Shown here piece by piece: positions 45,778 to 56,800 of a stretch of DNA of 64,000 nucleotides. The stretch covers positions 930,001 to 994,000 of the forward strand of contig CBDCSI010000002.1 in assembly GCA_965221505.1 (NCBI GenBank), read 5' to 3'. Source of the stretch: CAZPXZ01 sp965221505. Its GTDB lineage: Bacteria; Pseudomonadota; Alphaproteobacteria; Rhodobacterales; CAZPXZ01. The number at the start of each line of letters is the position of its first letter. Positions within the stretch are counted from its first letter, which is position 1. The translations under genes were made by a program, and so were the position numbers. The notes under the pieces were generated by a model that was not told the DNA's origin, searched no databases, and saw nothing but the letters and a program-made list of their open reading frames with translations.

Positions 45778-48292
45778 TCAACTCCCGATGGCGATCCCGA
45801 CGCCGATCCGGTTCGCCACTTCGGCGTACAAATCGATATCGGCTTCCGGCGCTTTGATGCTGACCGCCAGAGCGTATCGCACCGCTCTGTCGTATCGCTC
45901 CAGTGCCGGCCGGGTTTTCCACCAGCTGAGGGCAGGAAAGATCGCGATGTGTCCGCGACTGGCGAGGTCGGCGGCAGAGCCCCGCCAGATATCTCCATGC
46001 AACGAGACCCGGTGGCGAGCTTGCGAACCGATCAGCCACGCCGGGTCCCCTTCGCCCCTGCTGGTTCCCGCCTCTTCGTCCCGCGCTGCGGCATTGACAC
46101 GGCCGCGGAAGGCGTCCAGCGCCTCCGACGTTCGTTTCACGTAGAAGCGGAGGCCGTGGGACTGATATCGGTAGCGGGAGCGGACGCCACGGGCCGAAGG
46201 GCCCCGAAGGGTTGGGTTCGATCAAGTAGGAGAGCGTCACGCGCATCTCGACCTGCGTTTCTCCCCGATCTTCGAGGATCTCGGTCGGCCATGGCAAATT
46301 GTGGAGGTGCATGTCGCGAGTCACCGGGTTCCTTCCCGGCTCTCTCCTTAACGGATTCACATTTCCCTGAACGATCATGATAAGCGAGTTGGCGACGGTC
46401 CACAGTGCGCGATCCAGATTGGGGACGCCGAAGCCGCAGCCCCGAAGCAAACGCACATAGTCTGCTTTGGACGGCGTTGTCCCCGGTGGCCGATACATGC
46501 GTTTCTGGGCATCCGTCCACTCCGCCGCATGCACGATCAGGGCGCGGACAGTTTCCGGCCAGAGGTCCGGATAGACAGCCATCACCTGGGCGGCGAAGCG
46601 AGACGCCAGCGCGGTCGCGGCACTGGTAGCGTTTGTGGTCGTCAAAAGGCGCTGGGTAGGTTGGTGAAGGGCGGTCAGCAGGCTCAGGCTGGGTATCCAG
46701 ACTGCGCTCAGAGAATCGTCCGCCGCGTTCCCGCCTTCGAACACGACATCGGGCTTGAAGGGCCAGTCCGGCTTCCAAGTCAGCGAAGTGGTGCTGAACG
46801 GGCTGAGAGCGCCGCGCGGGGCTATGGGCTTCAAATCGTCGGCGTCGGATTCCGTAATCGTGACGAACTGTGTGTAGGCACCAACAGTGAGCGCGTTCCA
46901 GGATTGTGCCGGGTCGTACACGCTGTCGGTGTCGTCGCTATCCGGATATCGGCGCCAGGCGTCCGGATCCTCGACATAGTCGGCGGAGACGATCAGCAAG
47001 CGCGGGTCGGAGCCGTGTTCGTCGACATCCGCCGCTAGGGAATCGAACACTGCCGACCAGGCGGAGGGACGGCCTCGATCCTGATTGTCCCGCGCCGTGA
47101 CGGCCAACCCGAAGACCCGTAGCCTGGAGGGCGCGGTGACTTCGGGGCGAGCGACAGATTCTTCGGTCAGCCAGCCATGAAGACGGGGATCGTTTCCTCC
47201 CGCGCCATCCTCCGGTAGCAGTTTCACCGATTCGAGACGATGGTCGATTTGCACGGGACTGCTGTTGGACAGGAGTTCGGTAGGGTCGCCGGTGAGTGTT
47301 AGGCCCGCCATTCCAGTCCCATGGCCATCGGCATCGTCGGTGCCCCAGTCTGGCTCGACGGTATGCATATCGTCGGAAGCCAGAGAGGGTGCAATCAGCG
47401 GGTGCCCTATATTGACGCCTGTATCGAGCAGGCAGACATGCGACGTGTCATGGACATCGGGAGCAAAGCGGGTCCGGCTCAGTAGATCGTCGAGCCATTC
47501 CCGCTGCTCCTCGGGCTGGAGGGAGTTGAAACAATCCGCGCTCTCCTTGGGCGGCCGCAATTCAGCAATGCTGTTGAGCGTGAGAACGGAGCGCTGCATC
47601 TGTTCGAGGGAGGCGCGGACCAGCAACACCGCGCGCTCCGGGAAGTACAATTCGCCCGGTGCTGTCTGCATGTCGAGCGCACCGGCGAGTTTCCGGAAGG
47701 CGGCAACAACCGCGTCACGCTGGCCGCGAACCGGCAGCCACACTTCCCACCAGATTCTTCCTTCGTCGGCAATTGGAAGCGTGTCGGGATCGTCGGTCCA
47801 GAGCGCCTTGAGGCTCGCGGCCCGGATATCCCGGATCGCATCGAGCAGCCGCTGAATGTCCCGAGGAAATCCTCGCCGATCCCGCCTCTCCTCCAGGTAG
47901 GAGCTTATCAGGCGTTCGAAGTGATCGAGCTTGCCGTCGGGAACGAAGATCGTCGCGCAGGTGCGGTTTTCCTCATGGCGCACATTCAGCAGTTCGATTC
48001 CCGAACGCTCTCTCGCCAGGCTCTCGAAAGCGAGTTCGATGTCCGGGAAGCTCTCGAATTTCACCGAAAGCCCCAGACCGTCGTTTATTCCGGCGGCCTG
48101 CTGTGCCTCTCGCGCGGCAGCGGCGTCGGGTCGAAGCGCCTCGATCCGGGCTCTCAGCGCCCCGCCATGCTCCGCCCGGTCCCTGGCCGGGATCGGCGCT
48201 TGGGAACCGCCGCCCCGGGACCTAACAGGTTCGGTTTCGGTTACGCCGTCGAGGAAGAAATGCCGGTGTCGTTCGTCGGTTCCGTTCGCCAT
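45778..48292 (-). pseudogene. ietS: IetS subtilisin-like serine protease, frameshifted
   Basis: An S8 protease with Asp290 in CLLDTGVNIGHP, His324 in DGHGTGMAG and Ser557 in NATSAATALA. The frame runs to about residue 694, where a 10-bp near-duplication (46191-46210, CCGAAGGG repeated ten bases apart) throws it off. Removing ten bases restores YLIEPNPSARGVRSRYRY and a sensible C-terminus (KRTSEALDAF to DIDLYAEVANRIGVG) ending at 45778, 834 residues. As it stands, translation continues out of frame to 45764. The catalytic domain is intact but the last ~140 residues are replaced. It partners the AAA+ gene upstream as an IetAS defence system. A sequencing error cannot be excluded. Confidence 0.85.
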
Positions 48293-48312
48293 GCCGGGCC
48301 GATATCCACGCG

Positions 48313-49302
48313 CTACGCTTGCTTTTCGTTCAGCCGGTTCGCAATGGCCCTGCGCTCTTCAAGCATGGCCCGGATGTCCCCTTCCCTGACATCTGCGCGC
48401 CGCCGGATCAAGGTGTCCTTCAGTGTCTCACTCGCGGCACGGTCGATTTCCGCATAGCTGAGGCCGTCAGCGGCCTGGGCGAGCTCCAGCCAGCAAACCT
48501 GCTTCGCTGCGCTGCCGGAGAGGCGCGCCTCCAGCAGTTGTGCGGCCTGCGACCGGTCCGGCAGCTCGTAATGCAGCACATCGTCGAAGCGTCGGAACAG
48601 GGCAGTGTCGAGCAGCCCCGCATGGTTGGTCGCGGCGATGATCAGGCTGTGCGAGCGGTCCTGCTCGATCATCTGCAGGAAGCTGTTCAGCACCCGGCGG
48701 ATTTCGCCGACATCGTTGGCCAGCGCACGCTCGGCGCCGATCGCATCGAATTCGTCGAAGAAATAGACGCCGCGCGTCTGCCCGGTGGCGTCGAAGATCT
48801 GCCGCAGCTTGGCGGCGGTTTCCCCCATGAACCGGGTGATGAGACCGTCGAGCCGGACTTGCAGGAGCGGCAGGCTGAGCTCGCCGGCGAGGATGGACGC
48901 AGTCAGCGTCTTGCCGGTGCCAGGCGGCCCCAGCAGCAGCAGCTTGCGCCGGAGCGCGAGGCCGTGTTCCAGAATCCGACCGGCGTGGCGCTGCTCGCGG
49001 ATCACGCGGCGAACTTGTTCGCCAAGCGTTTTGGCGAGGATCATGTCGCCCAACCTCGCCTTCGGATAGCTCGCCTCGAGCAGTCCCGCCAGCTCGCCGC
49101 GCGGCTTGGCGAGCGGTACCGGCGAAACCGCGCCGCGCCGACGCTTGGCATTGTCGATGATCGCCCGCAGTTCTTCGGCGAGCTTGCCGTGGCCGAGTTT
49201 CGCCTCATGGGCCGCGACCTGCATGGCGACCGAGAAGAAGCGGTCGTCATCGCCCTCCAAATGCGATTGCAGCAACGCCTTCAACTGCGTGGCGCTAGCC
49301 AT
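48313..49302 (-). CDS. ietA: IetA AAA+ ATPase
   Basis: 329 residues. After ~110 residues of helical N-terminus come Walker A GPPGTGKT (125-132), ITRFMGETAAKLRQIFD, Walker B VYFFDEFDAIG (about 179-189), the sensor IIAATNH and an arginine-finger-like FRRFDD. This AAA+ plus adjacent S8 protease pair matches the IetAS system, known for plasmid exclusion and reported as anti-phage. It likely unfolds or licenses substrates for the protease. It precedes ietS by 20 bp and follows mod by 30 bp. Confidence 0.88.
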   Translation of the reverse strand: MASATQLKALLQSHLEGDDDRFFSVAMQVAAHEAKLGHGKLAEELRAIIDNAKRRRGAVSPVPLAKPRGELAGLLEASYPKARLGDMILAKTLGEQVRRVIREQRHAGRILEHGLALRRKLLLLGPPGTGKTLTASILAGELSLPLLQVRLDGLITRFMGETAAKLRQIFDATGQTRGVYFFDEFDAIGAERALANDVGEIRRVLNSFLQMIEQDRSHSLIIAATNHAGLLDTALFRRFDDVLHYELPDRSQAAQLLEARLSGSAAKQVCWLELAQAADGLSYAEIDRAASETLKDTLIRRRADVREGDIRAMLEERRAIANRLNEKQA

Positions 49303-49332
49303 TTCCGGTCTCCGGGTCCTGTGCGGCGGGGT

Positions 49333-52233
49333 TCAAACTCGAAACACCTTCATCGCTTCATCCCCCAGATGGTTGATAACCTTGACGGCGATGCGGCCGG
49401 AGGCGGGTTTGGGGAAGGGGCGGGAGGTGGCGCAGTTCAGGCTGGCCCAGGCCTCAGCGTCGATCTCGGCCTTCAGCGTCGTCTTCAGCGCTTTGTAGGG
49501 ATCGTTCGCGCCGAGGAAATAGGCGTGGCGGACGAAGAAGCTCTCCTCGTTATAGTCGGTATCGATAAACCAGCAGGCGATCCCCTTGGGGCCGTCACTG
49601 CGCACCTCGCCCGAATTGGGGTGGTAGACGTCCACGCCGTTGATGCGCACCTGGATGGCGTCGTCCGCTTCCTCCAGAATGTCGATATCCGGCTCGCCGA
49701 AGATGACGAACAGATTGCCCTTGCCGGTGTTCTTGAGTTCGCCGGCCATGTGAAGGTCTGCGTTCATGCGCGCCTTGAGGACGGGGACGGGGCCGAGCTT
49801 CTCGAACTCGGCGGCGTGGGCGTCATAGCTGAAGGCGCAGGCGATGAGCACGTCGAAGCCGGCGTCGGCCGCCTCGCGTGCCGCTGCAACCAGGTCCGGG
49901 CGGGCGACGGTGCCGAATTCCGAGCCGATGAAGATCCCGGCGCGGCGGGTGGCGCCGGTCTCCCCGCCGCCCTCGGTATAGTGGCCTTCGGCAGCGATAT
50001 AGTGGCCGGGCCAAGGTGTGAGGGAGGAGAAGTCGATACGGTCCTCCTTGTGCGTTTGCTGCACGCCGGCGGTCTTCAGGTTCTCCAGGATCGTCTCGGC
50101 GAAGTCCGGCGCCTCGCCATAGCCGAGCTTTCTGTCCGCCAGCCCTTCGAATAGTTCGTCATGCTCGTCCACGGCCAGCATCCGGTGCGGCGCCAGGCTC
50201 TCGACCGTGAACGGGCCGGCGACACGGATGCGGGCCTTGTCCTCATAGGGCTTGTCATAGAGATACTCGGTATCTGCCCTGGCGGCGATGGAGGCGTCGA
50301 TCTCCTGCTGCCGGGCGATGCGCGCCTCCCAGAATTCGGCGAGCAGGTATTCGGTGTCCGGCGGCCAGTCATCCGGGCGGTCGCGCGGGACTTCCCATTC
50401 CAGCAAGACATTGGCGGGCGCTGTCTCGCCCGAAGGCATGGTGACGGTCTTCCCATCCGGAGCGCCGAAGTTGATCTGGGTTCCGTTGCGCCCACCCACC
50501 GTGACAAGGAATGCAATCTCCCTCCCCCCTTTAGTGCGGTCATTCGAGAAGCCCTGCAAATACTCGTTCAGCGCAAATAAACATTCGTCAATAGCCTTCT
50601 GCCTCTGTTTGTAGATTACGTCGATCTCCGCATTGTTGGCGATGGACTTGAGTGTAATGTGCGGCACCCGCTCGTAGACGAAACCCTGTCGTATGTCGCC
50701 CCAAGTAGGTGCTTCGGTTGGCACGCGACGCGCAATCTCTGCTTCCTTTTGCTTGCCTTCCGGGCTGTCGGTGAGCTGATACCACGGATAGCGAGCCCCC
50801 ATGATTCGCGTCCGTGCCAGAGCGAGAGCAACCCGAGATGTGTCGATGGTTATCCAGCGCCGCCCCCATTGCTCGGCGACAGTGGCGGTGGTGCCGGAAC
50901 CACATGTCGGATCCAACACAAGATCGCCAGGATCGGTGGTCATCAAAATGCAGCGCTTTATAGTCTCAATGGCAGTCTGAACGACATAAATTTTCGGATC
51001 AGTGCGGCTTTGAATACCTCCAATGTCCAGCCATATGTTAGTTCGAGCAACAACAGCAAAATCATCCAAAAAACGTACATACCGAATTGACGCTCCCTCG
51101 CGAACAATCCTACCCGCTCTTGATAGCTTTCCCATTCCATCGACAGTTGTCTTCCAATGAAGTCCCGCCCGTGGAAAATGGTCAACGCCTTGAAATCGAA
51201 ACAGCTGATCAGAGTTTACGGACGCGCCTTGCGACGTCAGCTGATCTGACGTCGCAAGGCGCGTCCGATCAAAGGTGGAACCAGATAATGCACGAATAGA
51301 AGCAACGGGCTTATATTTTGACGCTCCTTCAGAAGCCGCCACTTTGTTGTCAAACAATGGTCGATATTTTAGTCGGGTGATCGACTTTGTGTACCAAAGC
51401 AAATGATCGTAAACAGACGACAAATGAGACCCAGAGAATCCGGTCGTCTTCGCATATGCTATTGTTGATACAAGATTTTCTTCCCCAAACACTTCATCCA
51501 TCAGCGCCCGCACGCGATGGACATTCTCGTCGCCAATCTGCACGAACACCGATCCGCTCTCCGTCAGCAGATCCCGTGCCACGGTTAGTCGGTCGCGTAG
51601 GTAGGTGAGATAGGAATGGATGCCGTCGCGCCAGGTGTCGCGGAAGGCCTTGACCTGCTCGGGCTCGCGGGTGATGTGCTCGGTCTTGCCGTCCTTCACG
51701 TCTCGGCTGGTGGTGGACCATTGGAAGTTGGAGTTAAAACGAATGCCGTAGGGCGGGTCAATATAGATGCATTGCACCTTGCCGCGCAGCCCCTCACGCT
51801 CGGCCAGCGAAGCCATTACCTTCAGGCTGTCGCCGAGGATCATGCGGTTGGACCAGTTGGCGTCGTGCTTGTAGAACTCGGTCTTCGCCGTCTCGTCCGG
51901 CAGACCGTTGAAGTCCGCAAACAGGTCCGGTACCTCTTGCCCGGCCTCTACGCGACGGTGCTTTGACTGGCGCAGCAGGTCGTCGATCAACACTTTGGGG
52001 TGCAGCTTCTCCTGGATGTAGAGCGGTGGCGCCTGCACCAACAGGTCGGCGGCATCCTGCGCATCCTTGCCGCGCCAAACTAGTTGCGGATCCAGGTCCG
52101 GGTTGCGCCGCTCATACGCCACCCGAACTGACGCCTTCTCCTCCTCCGATATGACTGCATGAAACTCCGCCGGCGGAATATTCCGCCGCGACGCCTGCCC
52201 ATGCGTGATCGTCTCCACCGATACGCGCGCCAT
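49333..52233 (-). CDS. mod: type III restriction-modification DNA methyltransferase (Mod-like)
   Basis: 966 residues. The beta-class N6-adenine methyltransferase order is clear: catalytic DPPY at 159-162 (CIYIDPPYGIRF), a variable target-recognition region (about 255-410), then the SAM-binding LDPTCGSGTTA (440-450). A long C-terminal part includes an ASLNCATSRPF-like end, as in large Mod proteins. The target-recognition region (about 50.9-51.5 kb) is visibly AT-richer and contains a perfect 22-bp inverted repeat. It protects host DNA and gives specificity to the Res subunit at 53807. Embedded in a six-gene operon. Confidence 0.93.
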   Translation of the reverse strand: MARVSVETITHGQASRRNIPPAEFHAVISEEEKASVRVAYERRNPDLDPQLVWRGKDAQDAADLLVQAPPLYIQEKLHPKVLIDDLLRQSKHRRVEAGQEVPDLFADFNGLPDETAKTEFYKHDANWSNRMILGDSLKVMASLAEREGLRGKVQCIYIDPPYGIRFNSNFQWSTTSRDVKDGKTEHITREPEQVKAFRDTWRDGIHSYLTYLRDRLTVARDLLTESGSVFVQIGDENVHRVRALMDEVFGEENLVSTIAYAKTTGFSGSHLSSVYDHLLWYTKSITRLKYRPLFDNKVAASEGASKYKPVASIRALSGSTFDRTRLATSDQLTSQGASVNSDQLFRFQGVDHFPRAGLHWKTTVDGMGKLSRAGRIVREGASIRYVRFLDDFAVVARTNIWLDIGGIQSRTDPKIYVVQTAIETIKRCILMTTDPGDLVLDPTCGSGTTATVAEQWGRRWITIDTSRVALALARTRIMGARYPWYQLTDSPEGKQKEAEIARRVPTEAPTWGDIRQGFVYERVPHITLKSIANNAEIDVIYKQRQKAIDECLFALNEYLQGFSNDRTKGGREIAFLVTVGGRNGTQINFGAPDGKTVTMPSGETAPANVLLEWEVPRDRPDDWPPDTEYLLAEFWEARIARQQEIDASIAARADTEYLYDKPYEDKARIRVAGPFTVESLAPHRMLAVDEHDELFEGLADRKLGYGEAPDFAETILENLKTAGVQQTHKEDRIDFSSLTPWPGHYIAAEGHYTEGGGETGATRRAGIFIGSEFGTVARPDLVAAAREAADAGFDVLIACAFSYDAHAAEFEKLGPVPVLKARMNADLHMAGELKNTGKGNLFVIFGEPDIDILEEADDAIQVRINGVDVYHPNSGEVRSDGPKGIACWFIDTDYNEESFFVRHAYFLGANDPYKALKTTLKAEIDAEAWASLNCATSRPFPKPASGRIAVKVINHLGDEAMKVFRV
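51219..51267. repeat. perfect 22-bp inverted repeat with 5-base loop inside mod
   Basis: Arms 51219-51240 and 51246-51267 are exact reverse complements (CGGACGCGCCTTGCGACGTC-type), spaced by CTGAT. It lies in the target-recognition coding region (residues about 323-338) and keeps the frame open. Such a perfect arm pair in coding DNA is not expected by chance. Confidence 0.95.
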
Positions 52234-52274
52234 GGCTCAGCCGCTCCCGCCGGTGTCGGTGCAGTAATCCCTTC

Positions 52275-53810
52275 TCATTTCGTGTCCTCCCGGTGCGGCG
52301 CCGACTCAGCGGGTTCGTATTCCAGCAACGCCGACTTGCCGATCATGTCGATGAACCGGACGATCCGTTCGAACCCGTTGACATCCGTGAGTTGCAACGG
52401 TTGTTTCAGTTTGAAGTGAACGGGCTGTGGCTTGCCTTCGTCGATGGTGACACTAGATGCATGCAGATACATGCGGTCCAGATCGTCGAGGATGGGGTTC
52501 AGCCGCCCTGTCAATCCCGGAACATGGCCGGTCTGTTCGGTGAATATGGTCGAGCCGCCTGATGGCAACAGCTTGAGTGCTACAGCAAGCGGTTGCGGTG
52601 GCCGCCAATCGTGCGTTACGCACCCACGATAGCCCGGCGCGGCACAGAATGCAGTGATGGGCAGCTCCGAGTGGAACCCAAACACGGCCCGGCCCGAAGC
52701 GTCAGTCGTCAGTTCCATCCACGTCTTGTTCGGATAGAGCGCGACGACCTGCACCCTCGCAAGCAGTTGCCCGTTTGCGGATACCGATACTTCGCCTTCG
52801 ATGCCCACCGTCGGCGGCCGGGAAGAAGGCAGGGTCAACCGCAACTCGGCATTGTCGAGCAGTTCGAACCGGGGATACTGCCCGGTCAGATCGTGCGCCT
52901 CCTCATACATAATAGGTACACCTTCACCACGCTCTTCCAGGAAATATTGTCGGTCTCCAGAGCCTGGGACATCGCCGATCTCAAGCCAGTGAAGAGCGGA
53001 CGCCGGCGTTTCATTTCGGGTCACTTGACGCGCTGGCATAGCCTCAATGGACAGTGTGTTAGGCAGCGCACCCGGAGAATGTAACTCCAGGCGATCATCA
53101 AAGATGAAGAGGCGTATCTTCGCGTTCTTGATAGCGTATTCGCGGTGCACTACTGCATTCACGACAGTTTCGAAAACGGCCTGAAGACTGAATTGCGGCA
53201 TCTCCACTCGACCGGGCTCCTTGCGAGCCGACACCCGAGAGTTTAGCCGGACGAAGTTGACGGCATCGGTTGTCTGCCGGTCGAGAGGGCCGTTGATCGT
53301 CTTCGAATCATGCTGACCGGCGTGGCCTTGCACGGTGCCGTGGTAGCGAACCGCTTCGGTGACTGCGCCGCGCATATGTGCTTCCGGGCGCTCGGTGCAC
53401 AGAAGCGCGCCGGCAATGGTGATGCGCGGCTTGCCAGTATCATCGTCCCGTAGGTGAACCACTGCACCCTGTTCGACTTCGACGATCAGAACCGACGAAC
53501 CGTCCGGCAATTTGAGTCTTTGGGTTTCGAAGGGCAAACCCGGTTTGATGCTGTCGGCGCAAATCTCGCTGACAAATTCTTCAAGCGCATCCATCCGCTG
53601 TCGGTTCAGCGGTTGCACAATACCGGTGTCCGACACACTGAAGATCAGCGTGCCGCCGGTAGCATTGCCGAATACGGCCAACTCGTCGGCGATCACCTCG
53701 CGACGAGGCTCCCGGACGCGGTTTCCGGCGAATGTGACTTCCTTGAACTCGACGTGACTGTCCTCGCCGAGTTCTATCTGGTCCAGCACTTGCTCGCTGT
53801 TCCAGGTCAC
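52275..53810 (-). CDS. AlbA_2-domain ATP-binding protein (Schlafen-like) of the restriction operon
   Basis: 511 residues. It opens with an AlbA_2/Schlafen-like domain (GEDSHVEFKEVTF, ELAVFGNATGGTLIFSV), followed by a GHKL-type region (FETVVNAVVHREY, RLFIFDDRLELHSPG) and a beta-rich C-terminal part (PPTVGIEGEVSVSANG) without a name. Proteins of the first type bind nucleic acid and often regulate or modulate restriction systems. It is coupled to res by a 4-bp overlap (ATGA at 53807-53810) and lies 41 bp before mod. Its presence between R and M is a recurrent but poorly understood arrangement. Confidence 0.85.
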   Translation of the reverse strand: MTWNSEQVLDQIELGEDSHVEFKEVTFAGNRVREPRREVIADELAVFGNATGGTLIFSVSDTGIVQPLNRQRMDALEEFVSEICADSIKPGLPFETQRLKLPDGSSVLIVEVEQGAVVHLRDDDTGKPRITIAGALLCTERPEAHMRGAVTEAVRYHGTVQGHAGQHDSKTINGPLDRQTTDAVNFVRLNSRVSARKEPGRVEMPQFSLQAVFETVVNAVVHREYAIKNAKIRLFIFDDRLELHSPGALPNTLSIEAMPARQVTRNETPASALHWLEIGDVPGSGDRQYFLEERGEGVPIMYEEAHDLTGQYPRFELLDNAELRLTLPSSRPPTVGIEGEVSVSANGQLLARVQVVALYPNKTWMELTTDASGRAVFGFHSELPITAFCAAPGYRGCVTHDWRPPQPLAVALKLLPSGGSTIFTEQTGHVPGLTGRLNPILDDLDRMYLHASSVTIDEGKPQPVHFKLKQPLQLTDVNGFERIVRFIDMIGKSALLEYEPAESAPHREDTK

Positions 53811-56800
53811 GACACCTTCCCGATGCTGTGTATGTCTGTTGGGCTTGTGGCAAGTGGCAGTATGTGGTCCGGCGAGAGAAACCGCTCGATCAGACTGCGG
53901 AACTCCGCTTCAATCTCATAGACGTCTGTGAACTCGGCGAAGGCCCAGCGGCCAAAGGTCCCGAGGCTGTTCACGCCCGGCACCCAGTAGGTCTCCATGG
54001 TCGCTTTCTTGTCCTTAGCGGCTTCGTTGCGATAGCCCTTAATCTCTACAACCAGATGCAGCAGGTCGTTCTTGCCCCACCCGTCATCCACGCGCAGGAT
54101 GAAGTCGGGGATGTAGGTCCGCGCTTCGGTACCGACACGGTAGGGTACTTCTAGGCCAACGTTGTGATTCTTGGCGTAAGCGCGGACGCGCGGATGCGCC
54201 TCGGCGACACGGCAGAACTCGGCCTCCCAGTCGCTGTCGCAGACAACATGGTCGATGTGGCAGCGCCTCGCATCTGTCTTCCAGAGCGTTTGCTTCGAGG
54301 TCGTGAAGCGGACATGGCGGGTCGAGCTGACCGGGTTATAGGGGTCGAGCACGGCCCTGACCCTGACCGGCCGCTCGTCCAGATGGCGCTCGATGATCGC
54401 CTGGGTGATGCGCTCGCAGGCCATGTCTGCGAGCTCCAGATACATGAGTTGAGCCGGCCGGGTCCCGCCTTTGCAAACAAGGTGGTGGTCGAGCCATTCG
54501 CGTGCAATCCGCTTGAGTTGGCCGAACAGATGCAGCTTCGGCTCCTCTCCCGAATCGCGCCACTTCGTCTCTAGCAGCCGCTTGGTCAGATGGAACAGAA
54601 GAGTTGAGCGCCTGAGATCGCCGGTATGCTCGAGGTTGAGACTGACGCCCTCCCCGATGATGCCTTCATTGCGGGTGATCGAGGGGCCGACCAGGGCGGG
54701 AGTCAGTTCCAGTGTCGAATCGGCGTCGAAGGTGGCCTGCAACCGGTCTTCCGGCAGCTCGACGCGATAGCCGGCGACACGCGGGAAGCGTATCTCGCAC
54801 GCATCCCTCTCAGGGCTGATGGCCTGTACCTGCACCACCTTGCGCGGCGTTTGCGGTTGCGCAACCACGGGTTTCGCGGTGAAGTCGAACGGAATGCCCA
54901 GAACGTCGGCATATTCGACCGGCAACAGGCCCTCGCCATCCAGGTCGTAGGACTGGCGGCGGAGAGCCCGGCCGACTACCTGCTCGCACAGCAGCTGGGT
55001 GCCGAAGGCGCGCACGCCCAGGATATGCGTCACCGTATTGGCGTCCCAACCTTCCGTCAGCATCGACACGGACACTACGCAGCGGGTCTCGCCACCGAGC
55101 CGACCGGGCTTGCCGACCGTGTTCATCGCCTCGCGCAGCAGGTCCTCGTCGGAAAGCTTCTCGGCCTGCTGGGGGTCGCCCGTGCGCTTGACGATCTCGC
55201 GCCGGAAGCGTTCGATCTCGTCGGCCGCCGCGGCGCGGAAGTTCCGGTCGAGCGCCTGGCCCGATTCCAGCTGTTCGCTGTCGATTAATAAGGTATGCGG
55301 GCGAGCGAGCCGGTTCCCGTGCTCGTCGAAATTACGGAACAGAGCCAGACGGCCGTTCTCCAGCGTTTCGGACCCGTCCGGATTCTCGCGCTGGAAGCCG
55401 GAAATATAGTCATGGACCAGCTTTGAGGTCGCGGTGTTGTTACACACCACGATGAAGCAGGGCGGCGCTTCGATGCCTGCCTCCTGCCAGCTCGCAAAGG
55501 TCTTCTCGTAATGGCCGTAGAGCGCTTCGAGCGCCGTCTGCAGCGGCACCGGCAGCTTCAGGGGGTCGAGGCCGTCTCCCTTGCCGCGGCCCTTCTTGGG
55601 CATGTCCTTGCGGATATGCTCCCAGAGATTGCGGAATTTCGGCATGTCGCCGCCGGGGATATTGTCGGCCACCGGCACGCGCGGCAGCTTGACGATGCCG
55701 CACTCGATTGCGTCCATGAGCGAGAAATCGCTCATCGTCCAGGGAAACAGCGTGCCTTCGGCATAGCCGGAGCCGCGCAGGAAGAAGGGCGTGGCGGAAA
55801 GGTCGATCACGCGCGCGAGACCGATCCTTCTCTTGACCGCTTCCAACCCGGAGATCCAGAGCCGTGCGGCCTCGCGGTTCTTCTCGGCCTCCTTGCGGTC
55901 GTCGCCGGTCGGTTGGCCTTCGTCTTCTTCTTCCGGGGGCCTCTCGCGGTAGCAATGATGCGCCTCGTCGTTCAGCGCCAGCACGTTCTTCATTCCCATG
56001 AGGTCGGGCATGACCCGCTGCAGCATCTGCCCCTCGCTCTCCAGCGACTGCAGCGCGGGACCGCGACCCTGAAGAAGGGCGCGCCCGGCCTTTGTGACCG
56101 CCATCGTCTCGCGGCACTTGAAGGCGTGGAAATTGGTGATGACGATCTTCGCCCGGCTGAGATCGCCCAGCATGCCGTCCGGCACCAGTTCGCGGCTACG
56201 ATAGTAGCTGTCCGGGTCGTTGGGCTGGAGAACGCGGAGCCGGTCCTTGACGGTGATACCGGGGGTGACCACCAGGAAGCCCCGGGTGAAGCGCCGGCTG
56301 TTCGGTCGGCGGACGGCGTTGACGGTTTGCCAGGCGATCAGCATGGCCATGACGGCGGTCTTGCCGGCGCCGGTCGCGAGCTTCAGCGCCAGCCGGGCGA
56401 GGCCCGGGTTCGCTTGCTCGCTCGCCGCTTTGAGGTCATCGAGCAAACTCCTGCCGGCACCGCCTTGCGACGGTGCGACCTCAGTCAGCCAGATCGCCGT
56501 TTCTACCGCTTCGACCTGACAGAAAAACGGGCGGAACCGGTTGAACTGGTGGTGGCGCCAGTGGCGCAGCAGGCTCGCTGTCTCTGGTGTCACCCTCCAC
56601 GCCGCCTCAGGCAACTCGCGCCAGCGATTGACTTCATAGCGAACACGGTTGACGGTCTCAGCCAGTTCATATTGCTGATTATCGTACCCAGGTATCTCCG
56701 GCTCTGTGTCGAATTTCAGTTGCGTTCCAAGCCTGTTCTTGCGCGACCTCGGTATCGCCGAGACAAAGGAGACCCGGCGGCGCCAATTAATGATCCGATT

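Noticed and set aside
45764..46190. Out-of-frame C-terminus of the protease as the genuine protein end
   Set aside because: It reads as random Arg/Gly/Ser text, while the alternative frame gives a coherent end that stops 1 bp before the helicase start.
51219..51267. Transcription terminator inside mod
   Set aside because: The hairpin is strong but lacks a T-run on either strand and lies mid-gene with the frame continuing.
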